Origin: Pseudomonadota bacterium
GTDB taxonomy: Bacteria > Pseudomonadota > Gammaproteobacteria > Burkholderiales > Burkholderiaceae_B
Assembly (NCBI GenBank): GCA_023440825.1
Contig: JAEXRL010000023.1
Coordinates: 1 to 64,000 of the forward strand
Reading direction: 5' to 3'
Length of the DNA: 64,000 bases
Positions 44,331-51,522 of the stretch are shown here, in pieces. Under the pieces are notes generated by a model. It was not told where the DNA came from and did no database searches. It saw only the letters and a list, made by a program, of their open reading frames with translations. Position numbers and translations under genes: made by a program. The stretch's first letter is position 1, and every line of letters begins with the position of its first letter.

Positions 44331-45620
44331 ATGTTTCCACCCGAACGCTACCCCCTTGAACCCGCCTTATGGTTTGCCACTGCCGAGCCAGCCCCAGACA
44401 CAGTCCCTTTGCGTGAGTCTGTCTGCGCGGATATTGTGATTATTGGAGCTGGTTATGCTGGGCTGAGCACGGCCTTGCATTTGGCCGAACTGGGCTATAA
44501 GCCTTTAGTGCTGGAGGCGCGTAATATCGGCTTTGGCGGATCAGGACGAAATGGGGGGCAGTTGGTACCTGGCCTCAAGCACGATCCTGACGATATTTTG
44601 CAGAAGTTTGGGGAAGAGTCAGGACAAAAGCTCATTGACTTTGCCGCCCATACCGTCAGTACGGTTTTCGATCTTATTGATCGCTACAAAATGACGGTAC
44701 CCACTGCCCGCCATGGCTGGATACAGCCCGCACACAATCAGTCTGGGGCACAGCTAGCAGAAAAAAGGGCGCAGCAATGGCAAAAGCAGGGGGCGGATGT
44801 CGATGTGCTAAGTCATTCGGAGCTGCACGCCTTGCTGGGTACCGATGCCTATGTAGGAGGGTGGATAGACAGGCGTGGCGGTGCGTTGCAGCCCTTAAGT
44901 TATGTGCGCGGCTTGGCCAGAGTTGCCCAGCAATTGGGAGCGACAATTCACACTGAAACACCCATAGCTAGTATTAGCAAAACCGCCACAGGCTGGCGCC
45001 TGCAAAGTGAGGCAGGGGTCAGTATCACGGCAAAAAAAGTTGTGGTTTGTGCGAATGCTTATAGCGATGGTTTATGGCCAGGCTTGAAAGAATCCATCAT
45101 TGATCCCAACACCTATCAGACGGCCACAGAAGTACTACCACAAGAGGTGTTGAACTCTATTTTTCCACAAGGTCATGTGGCATCCGATACGCGTAACTTA
45201 TTGCTGTATTTTCGTAAAGATCATACCGGACGATTCATTATGGGGGGGCGTGGCCCTTTCCGTGAACCGCGCTCTCAAGACGATTGGGCAGATTTAAAAC
45301 GTGTCAGCGTGCGCATGTTTCCCCAGTTAGCCAATGTGAAGTGGGAATACCATTGGTGTGGGCGAGTGGCCGTTACCCCCGATTTTTATCCTCACATTCA
45401 TGAGCCTGCTCCTGGTTTACTCATTGATATAGGCTGCCAGGGGCGTGGAGTGGGCTTGCAAACGGCCATGGGTAAGGCCTTGGCGAACTATGTGCATTCC
45501 GAAGACCCCGAGGCACTACCTTTATCGACCAGCAAAATACAGCGCATACCTTTGCATCGTTTGCGCAAGCTGTATGTTGCGGCTGCTATTACTTGGTATC
45601 GCATGCGCGATGGACGTTAA
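44331..45620 (+). CDS. FAD-dependent amine/amino-acid oxidoreductase (PuuB/DadA-like)
   Basis: 429-residue flavoprotein with the Rossmann motif IVIIGAGYAGLSTALHLAE (near 35), LEARNIGFGGSGRNGGQLVPG, and the C-terminal FAD segment IDIGCQGRGVGLQTAMGKALA. The N-terminal layout (ERYPLEPALWFATA) resembles gamma-glutamylputrescine oxidase PuuB and related OrdL-type oxidases that release an aldehyde or keto acid plus ammonia. Placed after importer B, so its substrate is likely the imported amine or amino acid. Ribosome-binding site AAGGAG. Confidence 0.9.
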   Translation: MFPPERYPLEPALWFATAEPAPDTVPLRESVCADIVIIGAGYAGLSTALHLAELGYKPLVLEARNIGFGGSGRNGGQLVPGLKHDPDDILQKFGEESGQKLIDFAAHTVSTVFDLIDRYKMTVPTARHGWIQPAHNQSGAQLAEKRAQQWQKQGADVDVLSHSELHALLGTDAYVGGWIDRRGGALQPLSYVRGLARVAQQLGATIHTETPIASISKTATGWRLQSEAGVSITAKKVVVCANAYSDGLWPGLKESIIDPNTYQTATEVLPQEVLNSIFPQGHVASDTRNLLLYFRKDHTGRFIMGGRGPFREPRSQDDWADLKRVSVRMFPQLANVKWEYHWCGRVAVTPDFYPHIHEPAPGLLIDIGCQGRGVGLQTAMGKALANYVHSEDPEALPLSTSKIQRIPLHRLRKLYVAAAITWYRMRDGR

Positions 45621-45629
45621 GAGGTAAGC

Positions 45630-46568
45630 ATGAGAGTTGTATTCTATAGCCCCGATGCGGGTCGTGCGCAAGAGTGGGTGCAGAGCATGGCCGAGCACGA
45701 TATACAGTTCGAACCCCTTATTTGGGAGGAAGATCAGCCCCAGAAAACGGTGCAGGCAGATTATGCCGTGGTGTGGCTTCCCCCTGAGTCGTTCTTCACA
45801 TCAGTGCAGGGTTTGAAGGCCGTGTTTAATATGGGGGCAGGTGCAGACGCCATATTGAAATTGCCTACGCTGCCTGTAGAGCTTGATATTGTGCGTCTGG
45901 ATGACCAAGAAATAGGTCAAAAAATAGCAGAATATGTCATACACGCCATCGCAGACATTACGCGCGACATGGACAGCTATAAAGAATCTCAGCCGTCTCA
46001 AAGCTGGTCGCCCAGACCTTATACCTACTTCGGGGATTGGCCCATTGGTATTATGGGCTTAGGAAAAATTGGCAGTTATGTGGCCTCTTTGCTGGTGAAA
46101 CTGGGTTACCCGGTTCAGGCTTGGTCGCGATCCAAGAAAGAGCTGGACGGTGTCACCTGTTTTAGTGGGCAGGCACAGTTGACGGCATTTTTGCAGTCCT
46201 CGCGCATCGTGATTAACATCTTGCCTTTAACCGCCCAGACCGATACCTTATTCAGTGCCCAAACCTTTGCGGCAATGCGTAGCGACAGCTTTTTAATCAA
46301 TATAGGTCGAGGCGAACACTTGGACGAAGCTGCTTTATTAGCGGCGATACGTAACGGTCATTTGGCGGGTGCCGTGTTAGACGTCTTTCGGCAAGAACCT
46401 TTACCTGCCCAGCACCCCTTTTGGCAAGAGCCTCGTATACGTATCACCCCCCACATAGCAGGTGCTACCAACGTTCACCTAGCGATATGCCAGATCGTCA
46501 GAAAAATACAGCATTATCAACAGGGCCAGCCCGTAGAGGGCATCATCAACCGCAGCTTTGGCTATTAA
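45630..46568 (+). CDS. ghrA: glyoxylate/hydroxypyruvate reductase A-like D-2-hydroxyacid dehydrogenase
   Basis: 312-residue NAD(P)H-dependent dehydrogenase of the GhrA subgroup. Rossmann motif IGIMGLGKIGSYVASLL (about 140), GRGEHLDEAALLAAIRNGHLAGAVLDVF (stretches) with catalytic Arg/Glu, and the His in RITPHIAG (near 277). GhrA reduces glyoxylate or hydroxypyruvate. Ten bases after the oxidase gene, so it could remove a 2-oxo acid (for instance glyoxylate) that the oxidase makes. Confidence 0.87.
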   Translation: MRVVFYSPDAGRAQEWVQSMAEHDIQFEPLIWEEDQPQKTVQADYAVVWLPPESFFTSVQGLKAVFNMGAGADAILKLPTLPVELDIVRLDDQEIGQKIAEYVIHAIADITRDMDSYKESQPSQSWSPRPYTYFGDWPIGIMGLGKIGSYVASLLVKLGYPVQAWSRSKKELDGVTCFSGQAQLTAFLQSSRIVINILPLTAQTDTLFSAQTFAAMRSDSFLINIGRGEHLDEAALLAAIRNGHLAGAVLDVFRQEPLPAQHPFWQEPRIRITPHIAGATNVHLAICQIVRKIQHYQQGQPVEGIINRSFGY

Positions 46569-46572
46569 GCAG

Positions 46573-46612
46573 ATAAAGCCAGCCAGGCAGCCAGCCAGCC
46601 AGGCAGAGCCCA
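46573..46612. repeat. CAGC-rich short tandem repeat
   Basis: Irregular run of GCCAGCCAGGCA-type units just after the ghrA stop. Low complexity; no coding or structural role seen. Confidence 0.6.
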
Positions 46613-46691
46613 GCGCCGTCGGTGCATCGCAACGCTTGGTGCAACGTATCAAGATACATACGAAATATTTCCCTTAAGTTAAAATTTTATG

Positions 46692-46697
46692 TATAAT
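46692..46697 (+). promoter_or_regulatory. -10 element of the tRNA-Leu gene
   Basis: Perfect TATAAT 53 bases before the tRNA. The -35 is unclear (TTTCCC at 46668 with an 18-base spacer). Confidence 0.5.
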
Positions 46698-46749
46698 AAT
46701 TTTCTTTTCTGCCACGCCTAACCAAAACAGTTGGGCGACATCTAGAAAT

Positions 46750-46834
46750 GCCCGGGTGGTGAAATTGGTAGACGCAGGGGACTCAAAATCCCCCGCCGCA
46801 AGGCGTGCCGGTTCGATTCCGGCCCCGGGCACCA
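46750..46834 (+). tRNA. tRNA-Leu (anticodon CAA)
   Basis: 85 nt including the encoded CCA. Acceptor stem GCCCGGG/CCCGGGC, D-arm GTGAAATTGGTAGAC, anticodon arm GGGGA-CTCAAAA-TCCCC with CAA at the centre, a long variable arm (CGCCGCAAGGCG) as expected for leucine, T-arm GCCGGTTCGATTCCGGC. Reads UUG codons. Its 3' 55 bases recur at 51186, showing it was the insertion target of the island. Confidence 0.97.
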
Positions 46835-46910
46835 CTCAAAAATCCCTAGTGTTCATAAACACTTAGCGCGATTCAAGTCTTTAGCTCTATACAGAGCAGT
46901 CTAAAAATTA
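46780..46910 (+). repeat. left direct repeat of the island (attL side, overlaps tRNA-Leu)
   Basis: 131 bases beginning GACTCAAAATCC within the anticodon stem and running 76 bases past the CCA end. Compared with the copy at 51186 there are six mismatches, five of them in the last 40 bases. It includes the hairpin AGTGTT-cata-AACACT beyond the tRNA. Confidence 0.95.
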
Positions 46911-46999
46911 TCTTACTTTTCTATAGTCTAAATATTCTGTGCTCTGAGGACTGTTCGTTCTCTTGGGATAAGTTGCGGCCTTGAGAAACGTTAGTTCTC

Positions 47000-47131
47000 A
47001 TGACTCTATATTTCTTTATCGACATTCCAGCCGATGTCATGCTCATTACCTCCAAAAGCATGTTGATCGTCAGACTGGGTGTAGGCTTTTTCATCGTAAT
47101 GCTGATGTTGCCGGTGGCGGTCAAGTGTTAG
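47000..47131 (+). CDS. possible 43-residue membrane peptide, doubtful
   Basis: ATG at 47000, stop at 47129. Encodes a hydrophobic segment (LIVRLGVGFFIVMLMLPVAV) after a short polar N-terminus. Weak ribosome-binding site. Could be a real small membrane protein of the island or chance. The surrounding 46911-47191 otherwise shows nothing I recognise. Confidence 0.2.
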   Translation: MTLYFFIDIPADVMLITSKSMLIVRLGVGFFIVMLMLPVAVKC

Positions 47132-47191
47132 CTAGTAGGTTGGGGCAGCTGATGACTCCCATCGTGCAGATAGTCGTGGTGACCACTGTCC

Positions 47192-47563
47192 TTGGCATGG
47201 GCACGAAGTTCTTCAGCTCGTAGACTACTAAAGCGTTACTGCGAGCAAAGAAGATTAGCGATATTTACGATCGATGAGCACCACACCCAACTGCGTCTAA
47301 TGCGGGTGTCGATAGGCGGCATTCCAGATAGCAAACCCATTGCTCACTGGCTACAGCAATGGGATCGCATGAATGATCCAGCATCATTAATTGCGTTGCA
47401 GGCTGATCTTGTCTTTAGCCGCGCTAGAGACGTTGAGGAAATAACTCTGGCTGCAAATCGCACTGGAGCCAAACCTTCTACCCTCGGTCGCCGTGAGTAC
47501 GAAAACTTTATGGAGATCATTGCCCGCTCCTATCCGCTACCGAGCCAGGAGCATGAACGCTAA
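47192..47563 (+). CDS. hypothetical protein of the island, possibly truncated
   Basis: 123-residue reading frame (TTG start, uncertain) with an Arg-rich N-terminus and a helical body ending PSQEHER. No family recognised. Lack of a convincing start suggests the 5' end of a longer gene was lost. It lies just before the oriT-like region, so a plasmid or transfer origin is possible. Confidence 0.35.
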   Translation: MAWARSSSARRLLKRYCEQRRLAIFTIDEHHTQLRLMRVSIGGIPDSKPIAHWLQQWDRMNDPASLIALQADLVFSRARDVEEITLAANRTGAKPSTLGRREYENFMEIIARSYPLPSQEHER

Positions 47564-47590
47564 GAGGGTTTGATTCGTGTAGTGTCTAGA

Positions 47591-47936
47591 GCAACCCTCT
47601 TCGGGTTGCATCCCGCGTCCGATCTTGCCGGACAGGCTGCGGGGGCAGGTTCAGCGGCTTTGCCTTGCTCCTGCCCCTTGCCAGCAGGCTGTAAGGCATC
47701 CATGTGCATCAAGGGTGAAGGCTACGCCCAACATCCTCACCCGGTCGCCCTGGTGGGCGCTGCGGCTTCCGGTGTTGCCCTTGACACCCATAGACGCCAA
47801 TCTCGGTTGGAGACCTCTTGACTTGTCGGATTGGGATTCCTTGGTCATGATCAAGAAACTGACGGGGGTAAGGACTATTGCAGGATAGGCTAACCGCCGG
47901 TGAACTATACGTATGGTTTGTGAAATCGAGCGATTT
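47591..47936 (-). other. oriT-like region with IncP-type nic sequence
   Basis: Non-coding stretch of 400 bases between the hypothetical gene and mobC with several hairpins: GCAACCC/GGGTTGC (47591-47609), GGGGCAGG/CCTGCCCC (47642-47677), and GAAATCG/CGATTTC (47921-47936). On the minus strand GCCTATCCTG|CAAT (cut between 47881 and 47880) matches the IncP-family nic core YATCCTG|Y. The inverted repeat about 35 bases from nic and the adjacent mobC support an origin of transfer. Not proven. Confidence 0.6.
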
Positions 47937-47963
47937 CGGTCATTTTTAGGGGTGTGCAAAGTT

Positions 47964-48518
47964 ATGAGTGGACAAAAAGAAAAAGGGTCGTCCCTTCGTA
48001 TGGACGTTTACTTGGGTGACCTCAAAACCCCTTGGGTCGAATACTGTGCATCCGTAGGTAAAAAACCGGGTGCTGTGTTGCGTGAAGCGATTGAAAAACA
48101 ACTTGCAGGGTTACAAGCTGGCAAGCCACGAACTGTTTTTAAGTCAGTGGAGGAAGTTCAGCACGTAGCGAAAAAACGCTTTGAAATTATGTTGACTGAC
48201 TCTGAAAGAGAAGCGCTTGCGACAAGAGCTAAGGAAGAAAAAACTTCTGGACGCCAGTTTGTGAGTGATGCGTTACGAGCAATCCTTACCCATGAGCCAC
48301 AGCTTTCAATGAAAGAGATTGAGATTTTGGGAGAGTCGAACTTTCAACTTTTGGGAGTGGGCCGGAATTTAAACCAGATTGCCCGGCGCTTGAATGAAGG
48401 AAAAGATGAGCCTGTAACTGCTGAGCTTATTGAAGAACTTAGAAAAATTATTGACACACACGTTCAAAAAGCAAGTGACAGTATCAGGGCAAATATTGAA
48501 CGGTGGAATCTAAAATGA
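47964..48518 (+). CDS. MobC-like relaxosome accessory protein
   Basis: 184 residues from ATG 47964 (MSGQKEKGSS). The first half (20-70) is a helix-rich segment (VYLGDLKTPWVEYCASVGKKPGAVLREAIEKQL in stretches), the second a ribbon-helix-helix-like part FEIMLTDSEREALATRAKEEKTSGRQFV and the mobilisation signature NFQLLGVGRNLNQIARRLNEG (residues about 126-146), shared by MobC-type proteins that help relaxase open oriT. The last codons overlap ATGAACTGA, where a relaxase would normally begin, but that frame stops at once. No relaxase follows. Confidence 0.78.
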   Translation: MSGQKEKGSSLRMDVYLGDLKTPWVEYCASVGKKPGAVLREAIEKQLAGLQAGKPRTVFKSVEEVQHVAKKRFEIMLTDSEREALATRAKEEKTSGRQFVSDALRAILTHEPQLSMKEIEILGESNFQLLGVGRNLNQIARRLNEGKDEPVTAELIEELRKIIDTHVQKASDSIRANIERWNLK

Positions 48519-48567
48519 ACTGATTTCAGTGGCTTGTTTCTGCTTTATGCCGGAGGATCTGCCTCAC

Positions 48568-48621
48568 GGTAGCAGCGAGTATGGGGCAATAAATTATCGT
48601 ACGCACCCCATGACTGCTACC
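48568..48621. terminator. large interrupted inverted repeat between mobC and the nuclease gene
   Basis: Outer arms GGTAGCAG/CTGCTACC and inner arms ATGGGG/CCCCAT, with short unpaired spacers and a 19-base loop. Between convergent genes; could stop transcription from both sides, or be a recombination site. Confidence 0.5.
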
Positions 48622-48656
48622 AGAGCCTTTAATAGAAGTAATGAATAGCTAGAACA

Positions 48657-50825
48657 TTATGGAAGGCAGCATTTTTTATACTTTTTCTCACTACCGCAAG
48701 GGCATGGCGTATTGCGACCGACCTTTGTTTTTTTCGATCTCGACTGTGGCATCGTAGTTTGTAAGCTTCCTGTTTTCCTCATGCCCTTCACGAGTATATC
48801 CATATCATTACTTTGCTGCCATGGGGAGTCTAAATTGATCCCGAAGCGTAGAAACTGGTCGTGCGGGCGAAGGCATACACCAAACCAAGTCTTGGCTTGT
48901 TCAGTGTACTTGCGTAGGGCGCAGTGTCTTTGTAACCGCTCTAACGCAACATCCTCTGGGTCGTTGTTGCAATGGATGGTAAACCCTGTACCGTCTTGAC
49001 TGAAACCAGCAGTGAAGTCGTGATGTTTACCGTCGGTCATTGCCCTTTGGGCTATCTGATCAATAGCTTTACTGACGTCAATGACGGTGTCTTCACTAAG
49101 AGTTAATAATAAGAATCCAAAGTCAATAGTGGCAGTCGTTCTGGAGGCTTCAATCGCTCTCATTAGACGGCCAAGTGCTGTTGCGGAAAAACGTGTCAAG
49201 ATTCCATCGGGCGTACGTTTACCAGGAATGCCTTCGCGTCTAGCAAGCATAGCCAAGTCTAGATCTGCCGAGATATCGTCATGTAGCCACACCATGTCGT
49301 GTTTGTCTTCTAGCCAAAGATTTTGCTTGAGGTGATACGACAAGATTGTTAGTTCATGTGAAGCCATCAGTTTGTCGGAGTACTGTGTTCTACGATCTAT
49401 ATAACTGAGTAAATGAAGCGGTGAATCAAGCATTTCTGTCATTGCGTCCAGCGTGAAAACGTCTAGGACAAATGGTGATGAAATTGTCGTGGTTGATGTG
49501 CTCTTCAGGAACTGCTGTGCCTGGAAACTGAGGGCTGGGTAGTGATCAGCGATAAGACACAGGACGTATATCCGCTTAATTCTCTTGGGTAGCGTCACTA
49601 TATTGTTGCTAGTATCCCGGAGCGTGCATGTTCCAGTTTCTAATTGCTGAGCGCAAATGTACGCTTGATCACTTGATTCTTGAATACTCCTCTTAAAGTC
49701 ATCCTGGATTTGGAGATCATTACCGCGCCGGGCTTCCAGTGTTAATCGTTTGGATTTCGCCTGGAGAACTAGGGCGCGATCGCCGAAAAGTACTAAGACA
49801 TCAATCTCCCCAATCTTGTTTGCCTTTGATTCGAATATGTCGATGTTGGGTAGGACATTGCTCGCGCCGAAGACTTTTTTCAATCTATCTACGGCGAATT
49901 GCTCTGTGAACATGCCGCGATGCTTCATCGCCGTGTTTACATAGGCTTTGTCCGCCCCCATCCAATAAAATGGCGCCTCGTACAGCGCTTCTACTAAGCT
50001 GTAGGGATTGAGGAGAATATACTTTCCGTCAGGAGTGGAAATGAGAGGAGAGCCATTGATAAGGTTAAAGTCGTGTAGTGCCGTAAATTGTTCATTGTAG
50101 GTTTCTAGGGGTACTGCGAAGGCTTTTAAAACACATGTGATGACCGTTGAGCTTGCGTCTACAAGTTCGGCTACTTCGTCAGCTGTGAACGTGTTGCAGG
50201 GGAGAAATGTCCAATACTCCGGTGCCATTTTGTCCATTGATTGGAGAGTGTCAACTGTTTTCTGATTCAGCAGTTGAGAGATTGCTTGAACAATTTTGCT
50301 TGCCTCTAAAATGGAGAACCCTTTGTTCGTAACAAGCCAGCTTTCATCTTTTTTATACTTTACCGTCGAGAAATCTCGATATTGGAAGTTATAGGCAGAT
50401 TCACTGCCGTAGAAGATTGGCTCTCTTAGAGCAGCGCCGCTTGTAAATGGGTTGAAGGTGCCGTCAGCGATTTTAGTTAGGTCAATATTCTCCCAAACCT
50501 GAGATGACATCGAATCATGAATCTCTTTAAGTAAAGTCTCTGTGGCTTTAATGTAAAACTCAAGTTTTTTCGGCTCAGGTATTTTGTAGTCAATATTTCT
50601 CTTCAGCATTAATCCTATGAGCGTTGATATTTCTGTGTTGATTAGCCGGTTATTAGAGAAAAGATGCTGAACATCATCAGACTTTATTTCGTCTGAAAAT
50701 CGGATAATGTTGTCTCGAAAACAAAGGTAGGCTATGGCATGGATATAGCCTGGTGAGACACATAGTTTTGCTAGTTCGTCAAAAATGACTTGTTCAGTTC
50801 GTATTGGCTGAGCCTGTTTTTTCAT
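48657..50825 (-). CDS. large nuclease-like protein with SEC-C motif, candidate defence effector
   Basis: 722 residues, no recognised family name. N-terminal 300 residues are mostly helical without known motifs. Residues about 306-360 carry a restriction-like core: FTEQFAVDRLKKVFG (helix), GEIDVLVLFGDRALVLQAKSKR with Asp342 and Gln355-x-Lys357, the D-x(n)-(E/Q)xK layout of PD-(D/E)xK/NERD nucleases. Middle and C-terminal parts are unassigned. The end is a SEC-C zinc motif, CPCGSEKKYKKCC (Cys708, 710, 719, 720). ATG at 50825. Sole large cargo of the tRNA-Leu island. Function inferred, not known. Confidence 0.8.
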   Translation of the reverse strand: MKKQAQPIRTEQVIFDELAKLCVSPGYIHAIAYLCFRDNIIRFSDEIKSDDVQHLFSNNRLINTEISTLIGLMLKRNIDYKIPEPKKLEFYIKATETLLKEIHDSMSSQVWENIDLTKIADGTFNPFTSGAALREPIFYGSESAYNFQYRDFSTVKYKKDESWLVTNKGFSILEASKIVQAISQLLNQKTVDTLQSMDKMAPEYWTFLPCNTFTADEVAELVDASSTVITCVLKAFAVPLETYNEQFTALHDFNLINGSPLISTPDGKYILLNPYSLVEALYEAPFYWMGADKAYVNTAMKHRGMFTEQFAVDRLKKVFGASNVLPNIDIFESKANKIGEIDVLVLFGDRALVLQAKSKRLTLEARRGNDLQIQDDFKRSIQESSDQAYICAQQLETGTCTLRDTSNNIVTLPKRIKRIYVLCLIADHYPALSFQAQQFLKSTSTTTISSPFVLDVFTLDAMTEMLDSPLHLLSYIDRRTQYSDKLMASHELTILSYHLKQNLWLEDKHDMVWLHDDISADLDLAMLARREGIPGKRTPDGILTRFSATALGRLMRAIEASRTTATIDFGFLLLTLSEDTVIDVSKAIDQIAQRAMTDGKHHDFTAGFSQDGTGFTIHCNNDPEDVALERLQRHCALRKYTEQAKTWFGVCLRPHDQFLRFGINLDSPWQQSNDMDILVKGMRKTGSLQTTMPQSRSKKTKVGRNTPCPCGSEKKYKKCCLP

Positions 50826-51185
50826 GATTTATATTCCCATGATGCTGTGTATTGTTAGCGGACCAGAAAAATCAGCGCAACCACAAACAGAAAAATGCAG
50901 TAAACCCACATCTTAGCCAAGAGCATTCGTGTATGGGCTATACACCATCTGCACAATCAGCCATGCAGTGATCTAAAAACCATCTCTCTCTCTGCCTTGG
51001 TCGGCCAAGAAGCAGTTGTGTAGGTATACCAAACTATCGTTTGATTTCGGTACAGTATCGGTACAGTGCATAGTTTTCACTAAGTTGCTTTAAGTAGACT
51101 AACTAACTGATTCTTAAGTTATTTATAGTGTTATTGTATTGGTTTAAGATAAATGGTTTTACCTCACAACGCACTGTTTCTTCGC
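50826..51185. other. right intergenic part of the island
   Basis: 360 bases, AT-rich, no convincing gene. It must hold the promoter of the nuclease gene, and includes the tandem repeat at 51047 and several minor dyads (e.g. TTGGTCGGCCAA near 50998). Confidence 0.6.
51047..51068. repeat. tandem 11-bp repeat TCGGTACAGT(A/G)
   Basis: Two adjacent copies (51047-51057 and 51058-51068), the first ending in A and the second in G, about 118 bases inside the right direct repeat. Position suggests binding sites for an integrase or excisionase arm domain, or for a regulator of the nuclease gene. Confidence 0.6.
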
Positions 51186-51316
51186 GACTCAAAATCCCCC
51201 GCCGCGAGGCGTGCCGGTTCGATTCCGGCCCCGGGCACCACTCAAAAATCCCTAGTGTTCATAAACACTTAGCGCGATTTAAGTCTTTGGCTCTATACAG
51301 AGCGCTCTACAAATTA
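51186..51316 (+). repeat. right direct repeat of the island (attR side)
   Basis: Second copy of the 131-bp repeat. Contains the 3' 55 bases of the tRNA-Leu gene including CCA, without the 5' half, so no functional tRNA here. Confidence 0.95.
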
Positions 51317-51441
51317 GTTTAGATACAGCACATACGCTGACGTAGTGCAATGCATTCGGCGACGCGTTAAGCTGCGTTATCGCATATTCCTGTGCTTAGT
51401 TATATATCTCTTATACGTTAACCAAGTGTAGCACCCAAAAA

Positions 51442-51474
51442 ATAACCCCCCGCTTTAAAAAAAACAGGGGGTTA
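51442..51474. terminator. terminator-like hairpin after mvaA
   Basis: TAACCCCC with GGGGGTTA, 8-bp stem with an A-rich loop (GCTTTAAAAAAAACA). On the minus strand it lies 50 bases past the mvaA stop. The stretch 51317-51440 shows nothing else. Confidence 0.6.
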
Positions 51475-51522
51475 TTAGTAGTCTGAGTCGCCCATAAGAG
51501 GCGACGTGAGGCACTCAGATAC

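Larger units (their letters stand above)
46780..51316. mobile_element. tRNA-Leu genomic island, 4.4 kb, integrase-less
   Basis: A unit of 4406 bases (distance between the repeats) bounded by 131-bp direct repeats whose first 55 bases are the 3' part of the tRNA-Leu. It holds a decayed left part, an IncP-type oriT, a MobC-like gene without relaxase, a large inverted repeat, the SEC-C nuclease gene, and tandem 11-bp repeats near the right end. No integrase or excisionase gene is visible; it may be a remnant or depend on enzymes of another element. Confidence 0.85.

Noticed and set aside
46921..47124. Minus-strand reading frame in the island's left part
   Set aside because: No family resemblance and no ribosome-binding site; overlaps the plus-strand small frame.
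47570..47888. Open frames in the oriT-like stretch
   Set aside because: They run through hairpins and the nic-like sequence and have no protein-like composition or start signal.
51186..51240. Second tRNA-Leu gene
   Set aside because: Only the 3' 55 bases are present; the acceptor 5' strand and D-arm are missing. It is part of the island's right repeat.
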